From assembly GCA_003260075.1 (NCBI GenBank), contig QLIY01000274.1, positions 26,316 to 90,315 on the forward strand: a DNA stretch of 64,000 nucleotides, written 5' to 3'. The stretch is from Phallusia mammillata. Lineage: Eukaryota > Chordata > Ascidiacea > Phlebobranchia > Ascidiidae. The translations under genes were made by a program, and so were the position numbers. A model generated the notes under the pieces. It worked only from the letters and a program-made list of their open reading frames with translations. It was not told the DNA's origin and made no database searches. Positions 49,301 to 59,802 of this stretch are shown one piece after another; the first letter of the stretch is position 1, and each line of letters starts with the position of its first letter.

Positions 49301-51870
49301 CTTAAACGTTGCTATGCCAATGAGAAACGTTACAGCAACGTGTTGCAATTGCAAACTAAACAGTATTTCAAACATATCTTTTTTTTCTGATTTTGACTAA
49401 CGTTGCTAAGTTTAATGGAGAAAATAACGGCCCAAATAGACGTAAAAAGCGACATGCTTTATTGTTCAAACGTTTCGGCAAATGCTCATGCCATCATCAG
49501 TGATATTATCACTGATGATGGCATGAGCATTTGCCGAAACGTTTGAACAATAAAGCATGTCGCTTTTTACGTCTATTTGGGCCGTTATTTTCACCATTAA
49601 ACTTATGAACAGATCCGTATATAGTGTTCCAGACTAACGTTGCATTCTTTAAAAAGTTTGTTTGGCTTTGAATTTGAGTTCTTCTGGTTGCACGCATTAG
49701 TGACGTCAGATAAAGTGACGTCATGTTTTATGTCCGCCACCTTGCATTTTCGCAAAACTCAGCGCCTATGTGTGCAACAGATTTCCGAAAACGTTTAGCA
49801 GACAAAAATACTTTTTTGGATTCTACGCCGGTGCCAAAAACATTATTATGACCACTTGTCGTAACAAACAACATTTCGTTTTGTGAAAGGGGGGGGGGGG
49901 TCAGATAAAGTGACGTCATGTTTTATGTCCGCCACCTTGCATTTTCGCAAAACTCAGCGCCTATGTGTACAACAGATTTCCGAAAACGTTTTGCAGACAA
50001 AAATACTTTTTTGGATTCTACGCCGGTGCCAAAAACTTTATTATGACCACTTGTCGTAACAAACAACATTTCGTTTTGTGAAAGGATTAAGTGTAATTCT
50101 TTTTTTCTATTTCAGGTATGCTATACATAGCGTGTATTAGCTCGGCTGGCCAGAGCAAGATCGCACCAATTAACTTGGGGACTTTTACGGATTCACCTCT
50201 CCCGTTTAGACAGGGAAAGCAACTACCAACAGCATGGGGCATTGTGGCAACAACCGACGGTATAATAGTTGACAAACACCTTAAAGTTCAATCGCGTAGA
50301 AACTTTTTTGTAATCTATGTACAATGTATTTGTATTCTTTAATTTCTTTCAATCAAGAAAGTTATGTCGCTTTTCAATTCCTTTAAAAATAAAGTTTAAT
50401 TATTGTAATTAAAGATGGAAACAACAAGTAAATTCAGTCTGAGTAAAACTGAGGAACGCATACTTTGCTTATAACTTAAATGACACATTCAGTTCCTTGT
50501 TCAAGTAGAATAAGTTATTTGGTCTGAGTTTCCATATTTTGAAAATTCCTGTGTGTAACAACGATCGTTAATGTTCGTATGTGGTCTAATAAAGGGACAA
50601 ACATTTTATTCGCCCAATTTACTGATAAAAATTCCTAGTTTCTAATTCGCATTTTTTATATTCTCCTCAGATGCAGAAATGGGCGAGTGTAGCCTTGGCA
50701 AAAAACAACAAATTGATTCGGGTGCAGGTTTGGTCAGTCAGTCGATAAAACGACGATTTCCACGCAGCCCGATGAAAACACAAAGAAGCCTAAAATCACA
50801 ACCTCAGCAATACACAGAAAGGGAGGTTTCAAATCGAAAACGGAAGTTCAAGGGCAAACCGGGTTTCGCCGCATTTGGTGTAAACAGGGGTGACTTTGCC
50901 AAAGAGCCGCCGCGCAAAAAGAGCGTTACTGCGACGTTCTATGACGAAGTAACCCTGCACAGTGACGGTTCGACAGACTGGAAAACGTGTACAAAAGTTA
51001 ATAAGAGTGCGGATGGCGGGGAACTGAACCTGAGAAGACAGATCAAGTGTGAAAAAATGAAGAACAATCGCCTCATCACATTATCATCGTCCATGTACCA
51101 CGATCAAGGTAAAGACATTTTTAAGCAGCTGTAGTTTCAACATTTGATATCTGATCTCATCACATGGCAATATAAAACCTCAAAAGTACAACCCAAAAAC
51201 TCAAAAGTTCAAACCAAAACGCGTTTGTGTGCGGCCTAAAGATGCTACAGTTTGAAAAATAAGCAGTTGCTACGAAAACAAGACAAAGTTCATGGGCTCG
51301 AAAACGATTTAATTTATAAATAAGCCTACAAGCCAATTAAACTTTTGAAAGACATTTTTTTGTTTAAAAGAAATGCTACCATTTAATTGATATCAATTTG
51401 ATTTTACCCAAAGAAGTATGGATAAATTTGTGTTTTTTGAAAGAATTACTAATGCACCATCAATAACATATTCTGTATCCACAGCTCGCAGCGGTTCGTA
51501 TCCGAACAGAAGAAAAACGTTTCGCAAGAAAACCACAAGAAGAAAACGACAGCCTAGTCGTCTCAACACCAAAGCCCTCTTTACACTTACATCCACCCTC
51601 TTTGTATTCACCCTGACTACCCTACCTGTCTTCATGCTGCACCTAAGTGTTGCAACGTCTAAAACAGAGGCAGATGCCACTTCGAGAGCTGTTTTAATTC
51701 TAGAATTCGTATCCTGTGTGACGTCAGTATCTGTGTACGCATCGTACCCTTTCATGATGGTAATGGCGGACAAAGACATGAAGTTTAAAATCGTGCAGCT
51801 TATGAAGAGGATTTTCGACAACACCGAGTTCTTGGGTGAAAACGAATCAACGAACGCCGTTTTGTCATGA
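46367..51870 (+). CDS. Divergent rhodopsin-type GPCR with long basic third intracellular loop
   Basis: Five exons in phase: 46367-46704, 48669-48940, 50116-50259, 50671-51108 and 51485-51870, giving 525 residues. TM1 has the conserved Asn (GENLILF). TM2 lacks the usual LAxxD aspartate. Cys in LCQFTG precedes TM3, which ends NAYVDRCLVIAKPMAY, a DRY-type motif written as DRC. TM4 is around VLLALGLALAPFVLV and TM5 around DAMLSYGLVWTVICAC. Exons 3 to 5 then encode roughly 210 residues of Lys/Arg/Ser-rich third loop before TM6 (LFTLTSTLFVFTLTTLPVF) and TM7, where SVYASYPFMM replaces NPxxY. The loop has likely phosphorylation clusters. Ligand and subfamily are not recognised. Introns 1 and 3 hold repeats, including the inverted repeat at 49407-49605. 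Confidence 0.8.
47691..48238. mobile_element. Pair of hAT-like termini in GPCR intron 1
   Basis: CAGTGGCTCCCAACC at 47691 and AAGTTTGGTGACCCCTG ending 48238 have the form of hAT ends. They belong to slightly different terminal types, and their flanks (taccaaag, ctttatta) do not match, so this may be two abutting or recombined elements. About 47467 carries a related gaggtcaccaaac motif. Confidence 0.45.
49225..49288. repeat. GC-rich hairpin repeat, copy 2
   Basis: Near-identical to 29397-29458, including the hairpin gcggtggcggggtggcgccg and the tail gggtttttaaagcac...gccaccgt. It lies in GPCR intron 2. Confidence 0.7.
49407..49605. repeat. 98-bp near-perfect inverted repeat
   Basis: The arms 49407-49504 and 49508-49605 are reverse complements at 97 of 98 positions (the exception pairs 49419 with 49593), with a 3-nt centre att. 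Each arm contains CTGATGA, a short GGCA/TGCC stem and GAAAC in that order, the layout of a hammerhead ribozyme core. It then has GTTTGAACAATAAAGC. The repeat lies in GPCR intron 2 and has no coding sense. Confidence 0.9.
49730..50090. repeat. ~165-bp duplication in GPCR intron 2
   Basis: gataaagtgacgtcatgttt ... gttttgtgaaagg occurs at about 49709-49889 and again at 49901-50085, with a G run at about 49889 between. Only a few bases differ. Confidence 0.75.
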
Positions 51871-54659
51871 AAAAAGATTGCCATGATTTGATGAAGTCGA
51901 AAAATAAGGCAAGGAAATGCCTATAAGAGTCAATAGAGGTGCCTTTCCTCTTCAGGAACGATAGCAGTTGCCCCACACTTTAAACGTTTTACGGTTTAAT
52001 CAAGGAGCAACAACACAAAAAATTTGACATGACTTGAGTGATTCATATATTGTATACATAATAGCCTACATCTGAGAAATGATGGGAGAAGGGCCAGACT
52101 AAAATCAATACCAAAAAATGCTCTAAACAACAAGAAACCATCAACGGTATAGGTTACACAAAGCGACGTCAAGCTATGCTAAAATTGCTTTCACCATTGG
52201 CGATTCTCAACTTTATTGATATTTAAGAGTGCATACAATTAAAAATCCATATCTATCAATTGTTATGAGATCCCTTCAATAATAATCAAACTCGAGCAGA
52301 AACCTTGTTGTTCTCCGAAAGAAAGTTAGATGGTAATCGCACTCTTAAATGCACAGAGCCATAAAAACTATTAGTAAATGAGTACAACTTCTAAACTGCT
52401 TGGCCAAAACCTGGTTTAAAACATAACATGCATTTATAATGAGCAACACCCAGATGTCACTGGTCGATTTTTCCCTTACATAACGACGAGAAGACACGCA
52501 TGGTTGCGTTTGCACATGACAAATATTCGTAACATAGTGGTTGACCTGGTTTAATTATCGCGTGTATGAGAAAGCGAATTGCTGCATTTTTATTTGCAGA
52601 TTTTCAAATGGCTGTTGCCAGAATTGTTTACTATTTGATCACGCTTTGGAGCTGCACAAATTTAATAGGGTCACCCAAAAAATAAATGCGCGATTAATTA
52701 AAAAAGTTTACAGGGGCAATCAACTAGCCCTGCCAATATTCGATGATCGTAGGTTTGTTTATATTATTTTGTCTTCGCTAGGTAAATAAAACTAAACCCA
52801 TCAAAATCTTTGAGCAATTTTGCTCCTGGCAAAAGGGTGTTTTTGCACTTTGCGGTGACATTGTGATCTAAAGTAGGCTTAATTTGCTTACTTCAACCGG
52901 TACTTTTAACTGTGTCTGTTTTGCAAGAACAACGTTGCCATTATTTATTTATTTTTGAACTAAATAAACCAATGTATGGTTACTGCTGATTGGTATCTTC
53001 TGAAACGTTAGTTTGCATCAAACAACGTGTGCCTTCGAATACTGCAGATGCGCTATAGATACGCTTGGTAACCTTTTTTCGTGCAACGTAACTTCAAAAT
53101 AGTGCAGGTAACTATCTTTGGTGCGATTAAACTCATAATAGGTGCGACGTGACCCAGAAATACGGCAGCTGTCCTGTTTTTATGCGACAAATCGTAAATA
53201 CTGCAGTTAACNTAAAAATGAATGCGCGATTAATTAAAAAAGTTTACAGGGGCAATCAACCAGCCCTGCCAATATTCGATGAGGTTTGTTTGTATTATTT
53301 TGTCTTCGCTAGGTAAATAAAACTAAGCCCATCGAAATCTTGGAGCAATTTTGCTGCTAGCAAAAGGGTGTTTTTTCACTTTGCGGTGACATTCTGATCT
53401 AAAGTAGGCTTAATTTGCTTACTTCAGCCGGTACTTTTAACTGTGTCTGTTTCACACGAACAACGTTGCCATTATTTTTTTTTTAACCAAATAAACCAAT
53501 GTGTGGTTACTGCTGATTGGTATCTTCTGAAACTTAAATTTGCATCAAACCACGGGTGCCTTCGAATACTAGGCCTACAGGTGCGCTAGGTAACATTTTT
53601 TCGTGCAACGTAACTTAAAAATAGTGCAGGTAACTCTCTTTGGTGCGATTAAACTCATAATAGGTGCGACGTGACTCGGAAATACGGAAGTTGCCCTGTT
53701 TTTATGCGACGAATCGTAAATACTGCAGTTAACGTTAAAACACGCAAATAATGCCGGAAAAGTGTTACGATAGTCCCAACACACACCCAAAACCCTTAAC
53801 CCTAAACTCTAACTCTAACCTTAACACAAACCTAACCCTAACCTTAACCCAAACCAAACCTTAAAACCGGTAACTACAAGTTTACTACAAGTAACTACAA
53901 GTTTCTTCGCTTCAAAGAAGGTTACCTGCACTATTTACGGGCTTTGTTGCATTAAAATGAGTAACCTGCAGTTAACCAAGCGAAGTACCAGGCGCACCAA
54001 GCGAAGTACCTGGTGGACGAAGCGCACCAAGCGGACCTGCTGTATACGAAGGCACAGCTAAATTTGCACCGAAACAATCGACCTTCATTTTGGATGTTTT
54101 GTTGTCACACAATGGTTTTACAAATGTTTGTTTCTTACGTCATATAGTTGTTTTCTGTATAGTATGTAATTGTAATACATGTTAACTGGGATGGTAAATT
54201 TGCTGCAAAGCTAGAGATTGTCAGTGAAATTGTAGCTTGTCGTAGTTGAATAGCCCGTAAATATGTCATATTGAATCTTAGTTATGCAAAGTCAGCGTAC
54301 TTTTTCTTCGCTCAAAACGCTATGCTGCCTAAATGCCGCGAAATGTTCAAAAATTTTGTAATATGAAAGAATTTTCTTTGTAACCGTAGATGGACGCAGC
54401 ATTAGTTGTGAAAAAGCCGACTTGGTAATGAAGTCTTTAACAGAGAGACAGCACTAAAAATTCGGTCATAAAAAGTTTCTGTGGTGCACCCTCCTCTACG
54501 CCTGAGTAAGCGCCGACTTTGCCGAATAGTGAATCCAGCATCTAAGTACTGCTGTTGTAGATGCGACTGTTATTTGAAAAAGCATGATGCACTCAAAGCT
54601 GAAACCTGATTTTTACTTTTCAAATAGATTTACACCTATTACGTTGTAAATGACCAAAT
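51871..54659. repeat. Intergenic with N-joined copies of the window-start repeat
   Basis: 52660-53210 and 53213-53750 are parallel copies joined by n at 53212. The first ends and the second continues with the sequence that opens the window (gctgtcctgtttttatgcga). 53780-53860 holds a decayed CCCTAA array, and 53930-54060 has the accaagcgaag repeat. 51880-52650 and 54060-54650 show no recognised gene. Confidence 0.65.
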
Positions 54660-55057
54660 ATGATCTCACAAAAAGTGCTTGTTTTTGTTTGTGTGCTATT
54701 TGTTTCTATGGGTTGGTTAACTCATTGTTGGCTAGTACACCACACCACACACAGTTTCACATATGCAACTCAGAGGGGCTACATAAAACTTTTAAGACTT
54801 GAAAAGATTGAAAATCAGTTTGGAACTAGAGAATGGCGAGCATACCTGCCTGAAGTTGGCGATCTTCTTTCCAAAATCGAGCAGGGTATTGTCAAGTGGC
54901 CTGTGGACATCAAACTTACAACAGACCCTAAGTCATCTTTTATAATGTTGCGCAATAGCAACAATCTTAAAGTTGGTGATAAGTTGGCTGGTAGCATCCA
55001 AGCAATGGATTTCCGTGGTAAAGCAAAAACACACGGCGGAGATCACTTTCGTGCCAG
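54660..55057 (+). CDS. NXPE-family-like N-terminal exon, gene incomplete
   Basis: A 132-codon exon starts with a hydrophobic signal or anchor (VLVFVCVLFVSMGWLTHCW) and ends in phase 2 at a GTAAAG donor. Its second half resembles the neurexophilin-like domain of NXPE proteins: DPKSSFIMLRNSNN, then VGDKLAGSIQAMD, then KTHGGDHFRAR. NXPE proteins are secreted or Golgi-lumenal and, in full, carry a PC-esterase domain. I cannot find the following exons; the next 2 kb is occupied by duplicated repeat sequence. The gene may be truncated, or its rest may have been misplaced in assembly. Confidence 0.7.
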
Positions 55058-55163
55058 GTAAAGTTTTTCGATTTTGTGTTTTTATGGCAAGAACTCGCTT
55101 AGTCTCATCACGACATTTCTAAATCGTATTGCGCTACTTTTAGGTTTGGTGTGACGTAGGCTA

Positions 55164-55226
55164 CGTTCAATTTTTGGTGCATTTTTGGACATCTACGTTG
55201 AATTTTTGGTGCATTTTTGGACATCA
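55164..55226. repeat. Short tandem duplication of ~30 bp
   Basis: aatttttggtgcatttttgg followed by acatc occurs twice, separated by tacgttg, about 100 bp after the NXPE-like exon. A frame read across it is an artefact of the repeat. Confidence 0.6.
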
Positions 55227-55424
55227 GGAGCGAAAGCAGAATTTACAAACTTACAAGAGTGGCTGTATACTTGTTTCTTATGTTTTGATTTTTTTAATTC
55301 AAGTAACTCTTGGATGTCCGCGAATTTTATGTGGGCACAGCAGCTTAGCAAAACAAAACTTAAAACGAAATGGTACAAAAATACCGTCGAGTAAACAAAC
55401 CAAGACATCAGTCGCAGTTGTAAA

Positions 55425-56880
55425 NCAAACCGTTGTTAGTCAGTCATGAAGAGGAAAAACAGTACGCAGTGACAAAACAGCATGCTAGACCATCGAGTGT
55501 TCATCAGTCGCTACACGGTCACCAAGAATCGAAATTGTACGTGGTCAAAAAAATTGCCATCATACAGCTTAGTTGTCAACAAGAAGTAAGAATCGAGGTT
55601 TTACGCTTTTTGCCTGACGCATGTGCTTCCCAATTACAAGAATACGCCTGACCCACACAATGCCACACAAACAGTTGAAACTCCTAGCAAAATACGGACC
55701 GCTCCAAATTTGCAGACCGACTTTTAATAAATAACGAATGTTTGGTAACATGCAAATGAAGCGCAACCCACCAGCCATCGTAACAACGGTTAAGGTGATA
55801 GTAGCCAAGAGTATCCACGTTGTTGTATAGTCAGTCAAAACTCCAAATAACCTTTTTTCTACACAGCTCGAAGACAAATCTCGGGGGGGGGGCGCTTGCA
55901 ACTCTGAGCGACACTACAGTCAAACCGTTGTTAGTCAGTCATGAAGAGGAAAAACAGTACGCAGTGACGGGGGGGGGGCAGCGGCTACACGGGCTTTGTT
56001 GGATTGAAACGAGTAACCTGTAGTACACCAAGCGAAGTGCCTGGCGGTCTAAACGCACCAAGCGGACCTGCTGTATTCGAAGGCACCGTTCAAACAACCG
56101 TTTTTGCACGACCTTAGTAAACAAAAATACTTTTGCTCAAAGTTACGCTTAGTGCCTATGTAGCGACACTATAGCCAAACCGTTGTTAGTCAGTCATGAA
56201 GAGGAAAAACAGTACGCAGTGACAAAACAGCATGCTAGACCATCGAGTGTTCATCAGTCGCTACACGGTCACCAAGAAGTGAAATTGTACGTGGTCAAAA
56301 AAATTGCCACCTATCATACAGCTTAGTTGTCAACAAGAAGTAAGGATCGAGGTTTTACTCTTTTTGCCTGACCCATGTGCTTTCCAATTACCAGAATACG
56401 CCTAATCCACACAAACAGTTGAAACTCCTAGCAAAATACGGACCACTCTAAATTTGCAGACCGACTTTTAATAAATAACGAATGTTTGGTAACTTGCATG
56501 CAAATGAAGCGCAACCCACCAGCCATCGTAACAACGGTTAAGGTGGGGGGGGGGAATTGCCATCATACAGCTTAGTTGTCAACAAGAAGTAAGAATCGAG
56601 GTTTTACGCTTTTTGCCTGACGCATGTGCTTCCCAATTACAAGAATACGCCTGACCCACACAATGCCACACAAACAGTTGAAACTCCTAGCAAAATACGG
56701 ACCGCTCCAAATTTGCAGACCGACTTTTAATAAATAACGAATGTTTGGTAACATGCAAATGAAGCGCAACCCACCAGCCATCGTAACAACGGTTAAGGTG
56801 CCAAGAGTATCCACATTGTTGTATAGTCAATCAAAACTCCAAATAACCTTTTTTCTACACAGCTCGAAGACAAATCTCTC
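55425..56880. repeat. Three G/n-joined copies of a ~400-bp segment
   Basis: The segment aaaccgttgttagtcagtca ... atcgtaacaacggttaaggt occurs at 55427-55797, 56176-56543 and (3' part) 56558-56800, plus a short piece at 55919-55967. G runs lie at about 55883, 55970 and 56545. The interval 55985-56095 is a copy of the window-start repeat. Open frames on the minus strand (containing LNTVVTMAGG-like sequence) follow the repeat copies and are not supported as a gene. Confidence 0.65.
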
Positions 56881-56983
56881 AAGGTACGATTTGCCAAGCC
56901 CGCGTAACTATGCGAAAATTCCCAAAGCCATACAACAGCAACAAAGCAATTGTAAATGGTAAAATTGGGTGTGATATGTTTTG

Positions 56984-58266
56984 CTACGTCTTCATTTCCA
57001 CGTCAGTGTGTGCGGCTTGTTTGCTATCCAAGTATAATTTATATTGTCCCTTGCAACGCTTAAACGTCCGAATTTTGTCACGAATTTGTTTTGGTGTCAA
57101 TTGAAAGACATTTTTTCGGTCCCTGCACATTCCCTGCAAAGAAAAAGGTATATTTTAGTTCTGTAGATAAGGATTAAGCGATAAACAACATAAAAACATT
57201 TGTTGTAGCTAAACAAAAGAATTTTTAAAACTTTGAACCAGGCCGAAAACATATCATATCTACCCACAAAAACAGATTGTCATGATTCTAATCAGTGGTT
57301 ACTGAACAGATATTGTACACCTTCTTTAGTACAATAGGGGGGGGGGGATTGTCATGATTGTAATCAGTGGTTACTGAACAGATATTGTACACCTTCTTTA
57401 GTACAATATATTACTTGGTTTATTGCACAAATGCCATGTTTTTGTACCATTTAATAAAAGCTTAACTATCTATTATAGTACAGCATTAAACTCATTAAGT
57501 TAAAACTTATTGGCATACTTTGTAGTTTTCTTTGTATTTATCTAACATGTAAGTGCAGAATTGAACATCATCAGAAGGGAGTCGAAGTTGCTTTTCTTTC
57601 TCACCAAGTTCAACTTCCATTTCCATGGCTACGATGAATGAATACAAACCAACAAATGTTGTATTATTGCTATGTTTTTTGGTTTTGTTATATATATTTA
57701 CAATCGTACCTTTTAATACTTCAGGTTTTTTTACAGCAGATTTTGTTTCCAAATCACAATTTTGAATAATTTTTGGCAAAGGTAACTTGCGTGGAATGGG
57801 AAGGGCTTTGTTTGCATTGAACGCCAAACCCATTTCTTTCATGTTTTGTTGCAAAGTTTTGCTTGCATCCCATGAGTTTCGAATCTCTTTGCTTCATAAA
57901 AAAAACTAAATATATTAAACAATACAAAATACATTTGAGATATACATTAAACTGTACAACTTCCATATAAACAAGTAATACAAACTTACTTGCAATATCA
58001 CTTAATGATGTATAACTGAAGGTAAAATTTGACATATAAACGTACGCTGGAAATTAATTTGATTGTAAGAAGCAGAAAATCAAAACACAAGAGTAAAGAA
58101 ACGCTCTTGTTGTGTCACATTTAAGAGTAAACACAAGATTTCCAACTTAGTTAACTCACCATGCAATGTTTGTACTTTTTTGCTTTTTCTCTTTTCTTCG
58201 CAGTTGTTTTCTGTCCCTGGGAATTTGTTGCATTTTCTTGCGTCGATGTTTCCTAGCACTCGGCAT
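56984..58266 (-). CDS. NOP16: NOP16 nucleolar protein, 60S ribosome biogenesis
   Basis: Five minus-strand exons in phase: 58160-58266, 57990-58015 (26 nt), 57710-57886, 57519-57628 and 56984-57133, giving 189 residues against 178 in human. The N-terminus is very basic (MPSARKHRRKKMQ). The diagnostic block IRNSWDASKTLQQNMKEMGL is followed by KPEVLK, and the C-terminal block is NVFQLTPKQIRDKIRTFKR. NOP16 is a nucleolar factor of late pre-60S assembly. Intron 4 (57134-57518) holds a ~75-bp G-joined duplication (about 57337). The gene is divergent from BTF3, with start codons 658 bp apart. Confidence 0.92.
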
Positions 58267-58735
58267 TTTGGCAGCTTTGATGAAGCCTACTTGGACAAAG
58301 AATTTAATTCGATTGTATGCAGTTACAAATGTTTTACTTTTATCAAAGCAATAATGTTAACGTTTTTTGCTTATAGGTCTTGGCTTGCGCACACGTGACG
58401 ACAAACAAAAGTCGGATGAGCTCTGCTGGTTTTTGTTTGCTGTTTCTGTCAAAGTTTAATAAAATGTTTAAAATAGTCACACTTTTTATCACTTTTCACT
58501 GTTAGACAGACTTTCAAAAATGTAAAGGCATGTTCGCAACCACAGACTTGGTAACCCCAAACTGAGAGCCTGAAAAAACTTCGCACATAAAACAGAAGTG
58601 GGGCAACAAAGTGTGACATTTTTCACTTTGCCCTAAACAGATTTAATGCAGGACATTTAACACGTCAAGTGAGAGTAAAAAAGGTTGCGTAGAACGCTAT
58701 AAGTATCAAGGTATTACAATCAGCTTCATAAAAAA

Positions 58736-58820
58736 ATAAAATTCTGAAATTAACGCCAAGCACGTGGTGGTTCCGCGGGGGGGGGGCTTCGGGGGCATGG
58801 GCCCTGGTTGAGAACCACTG
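58736..58820. mobile_element. Right end of an hAT-like element upstream of BTF3
   Basis: ggttgagaaccactg ends at 58820 and matches the CAGTGGTTCTCAAC terminal type. The interior is interrupted by a G run at about 58778, and no left terminus was found. It lies about 100 bp before the BTF3 start codon, within the shared NOP16/BTF3 promoter interval. Confidence 0.55.
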
Positions 58821-58924
58821 GTCTAAAATATTCTTCGGTAAAATTTGCCTTTTTGATATTTGTTGCTGTGGTTTGCCAGTAAAAGCAAGTTTTAGTGCAC
58901 TTTTCGGTAAAAATCTCAATCACC

Positions 58925-59407
58925 ATGAATAAAGATAAGTTAAGTAAGCTGCAAGAGCAAGTAAGAATCGGTGGAAAGGGATCGGCAAGACGGAAGAGGA
59001 AGGTTATCCACAGGACCGCCACAACCGATGATAAAAAACTACAATCCCAATTGAAAAAACTCGCCGTGAATAACATTCCGGGCATTGAGGAAGTCAACAT
59101 GATCAAGGACGACGGAACTGTCATTCATTTCAACAACCCGAAAGTGCAGGCGTCGCCTTCGGCCAACACATTTGCAGTGACTGGGCATGCTGAGAACAAA
59201 TATTTGACTGAGATGCTGCCAAGCATTTTGAACCAGCTTGGTGCAGAAAACATCAACAACCTCAAAAAGTTGGCCACTAGTGTACCAAAGTCTGCTGCTA
59301 TAAGCCCAGATGCAGCTTTTGGTGATGCAGGAGATGAAAATGCCAATGAAGATGTTCCAGATTTGACTGCTAATTTTGATGAACCATCCAAACTCGAAGT
59401 TGCATAA
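58925..59407 (+). CDS. BTF3: BTF3, nascent polypeptide-associated complex beta subunit
   Basis: 160 residues in one uninterrupted exon, ATG in context tcaccATGaa. The N-terminal [11 protein letters not shown] holds the RRK-type ribosome-contact motif. The NAC domain follows, around [17 protein letters not shown] and [20 protein letters not shown], and then an acidic C-terminus. NAC beta pairs with NAC alpha at the ribosome exit tunnel. The coding region has no intron; a 5'-UTR intron is possible but not visible. No poly(A) tail or target duplication was seen, so retroposition is not shown. The next gene begins 395 bp downstream on the same strand. Confidence 0.96.
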   Translation: MNKDKLSKLQEQVRIGGKGSARRKRKVIHRTATTDDKKLQSQLKKLAVNNIPGIEEVNMIKDDGTVIHFNNPKVQASPSANTFAVTGHAENKYLTEMLPSILNQLGAENINNLKKLATSVPKSAAISPDAAFGDAGDENANEDVPDLTANFDEPSKLEVA

Positions 59408-59802
59408 ATAGCTATGAGCGTTTGTTCAACAAAATTGTTTTGTAATTATTGCTTGATGTGAATGCAGATTCGTACAGATCCTTGTGTGCCCATTGAAAAA
59501 TTCATTTGCTTGGTATATTGTTTTATGAGCGGAATGTTTTCTCACATGGTAATGCCTTGTGCCACCAATTTCAGCCTATTTTACACAAGAAACATCATGA
59601 CAGTAATGGAGAAAATAAATGTTTTGTCGCTTTATACATGTATTTGTTTCAAATGAATAACTTTTGAGATTGAAATAGTGTACATGTTGAACACATGTTT
59701 TACATATGGTTGAGTTTTAGCATGGCATCAACTTGATAAACTGTATAAAACAATTTCTTTGCTTGTATTCAGTATTTTTGTAGCAACCTAAGTTTAAACA
59801 GG
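59408..59802. other. Intergenic, BTF3 3' end and start of next gene
   Basis: Contains gagaaaataaatg at about 59610, a possible BTF3 polyadenylation signal (AATAAA), and then AT-rich sequence. No other exon is seen. Confidence 0.5.

Noticed and set aside
55569-56814. Minus-strand conserved protein seen in two copies
   Set aside because: The identical frames arise from the duplicated DNA segment. No splice partners or domain were found.
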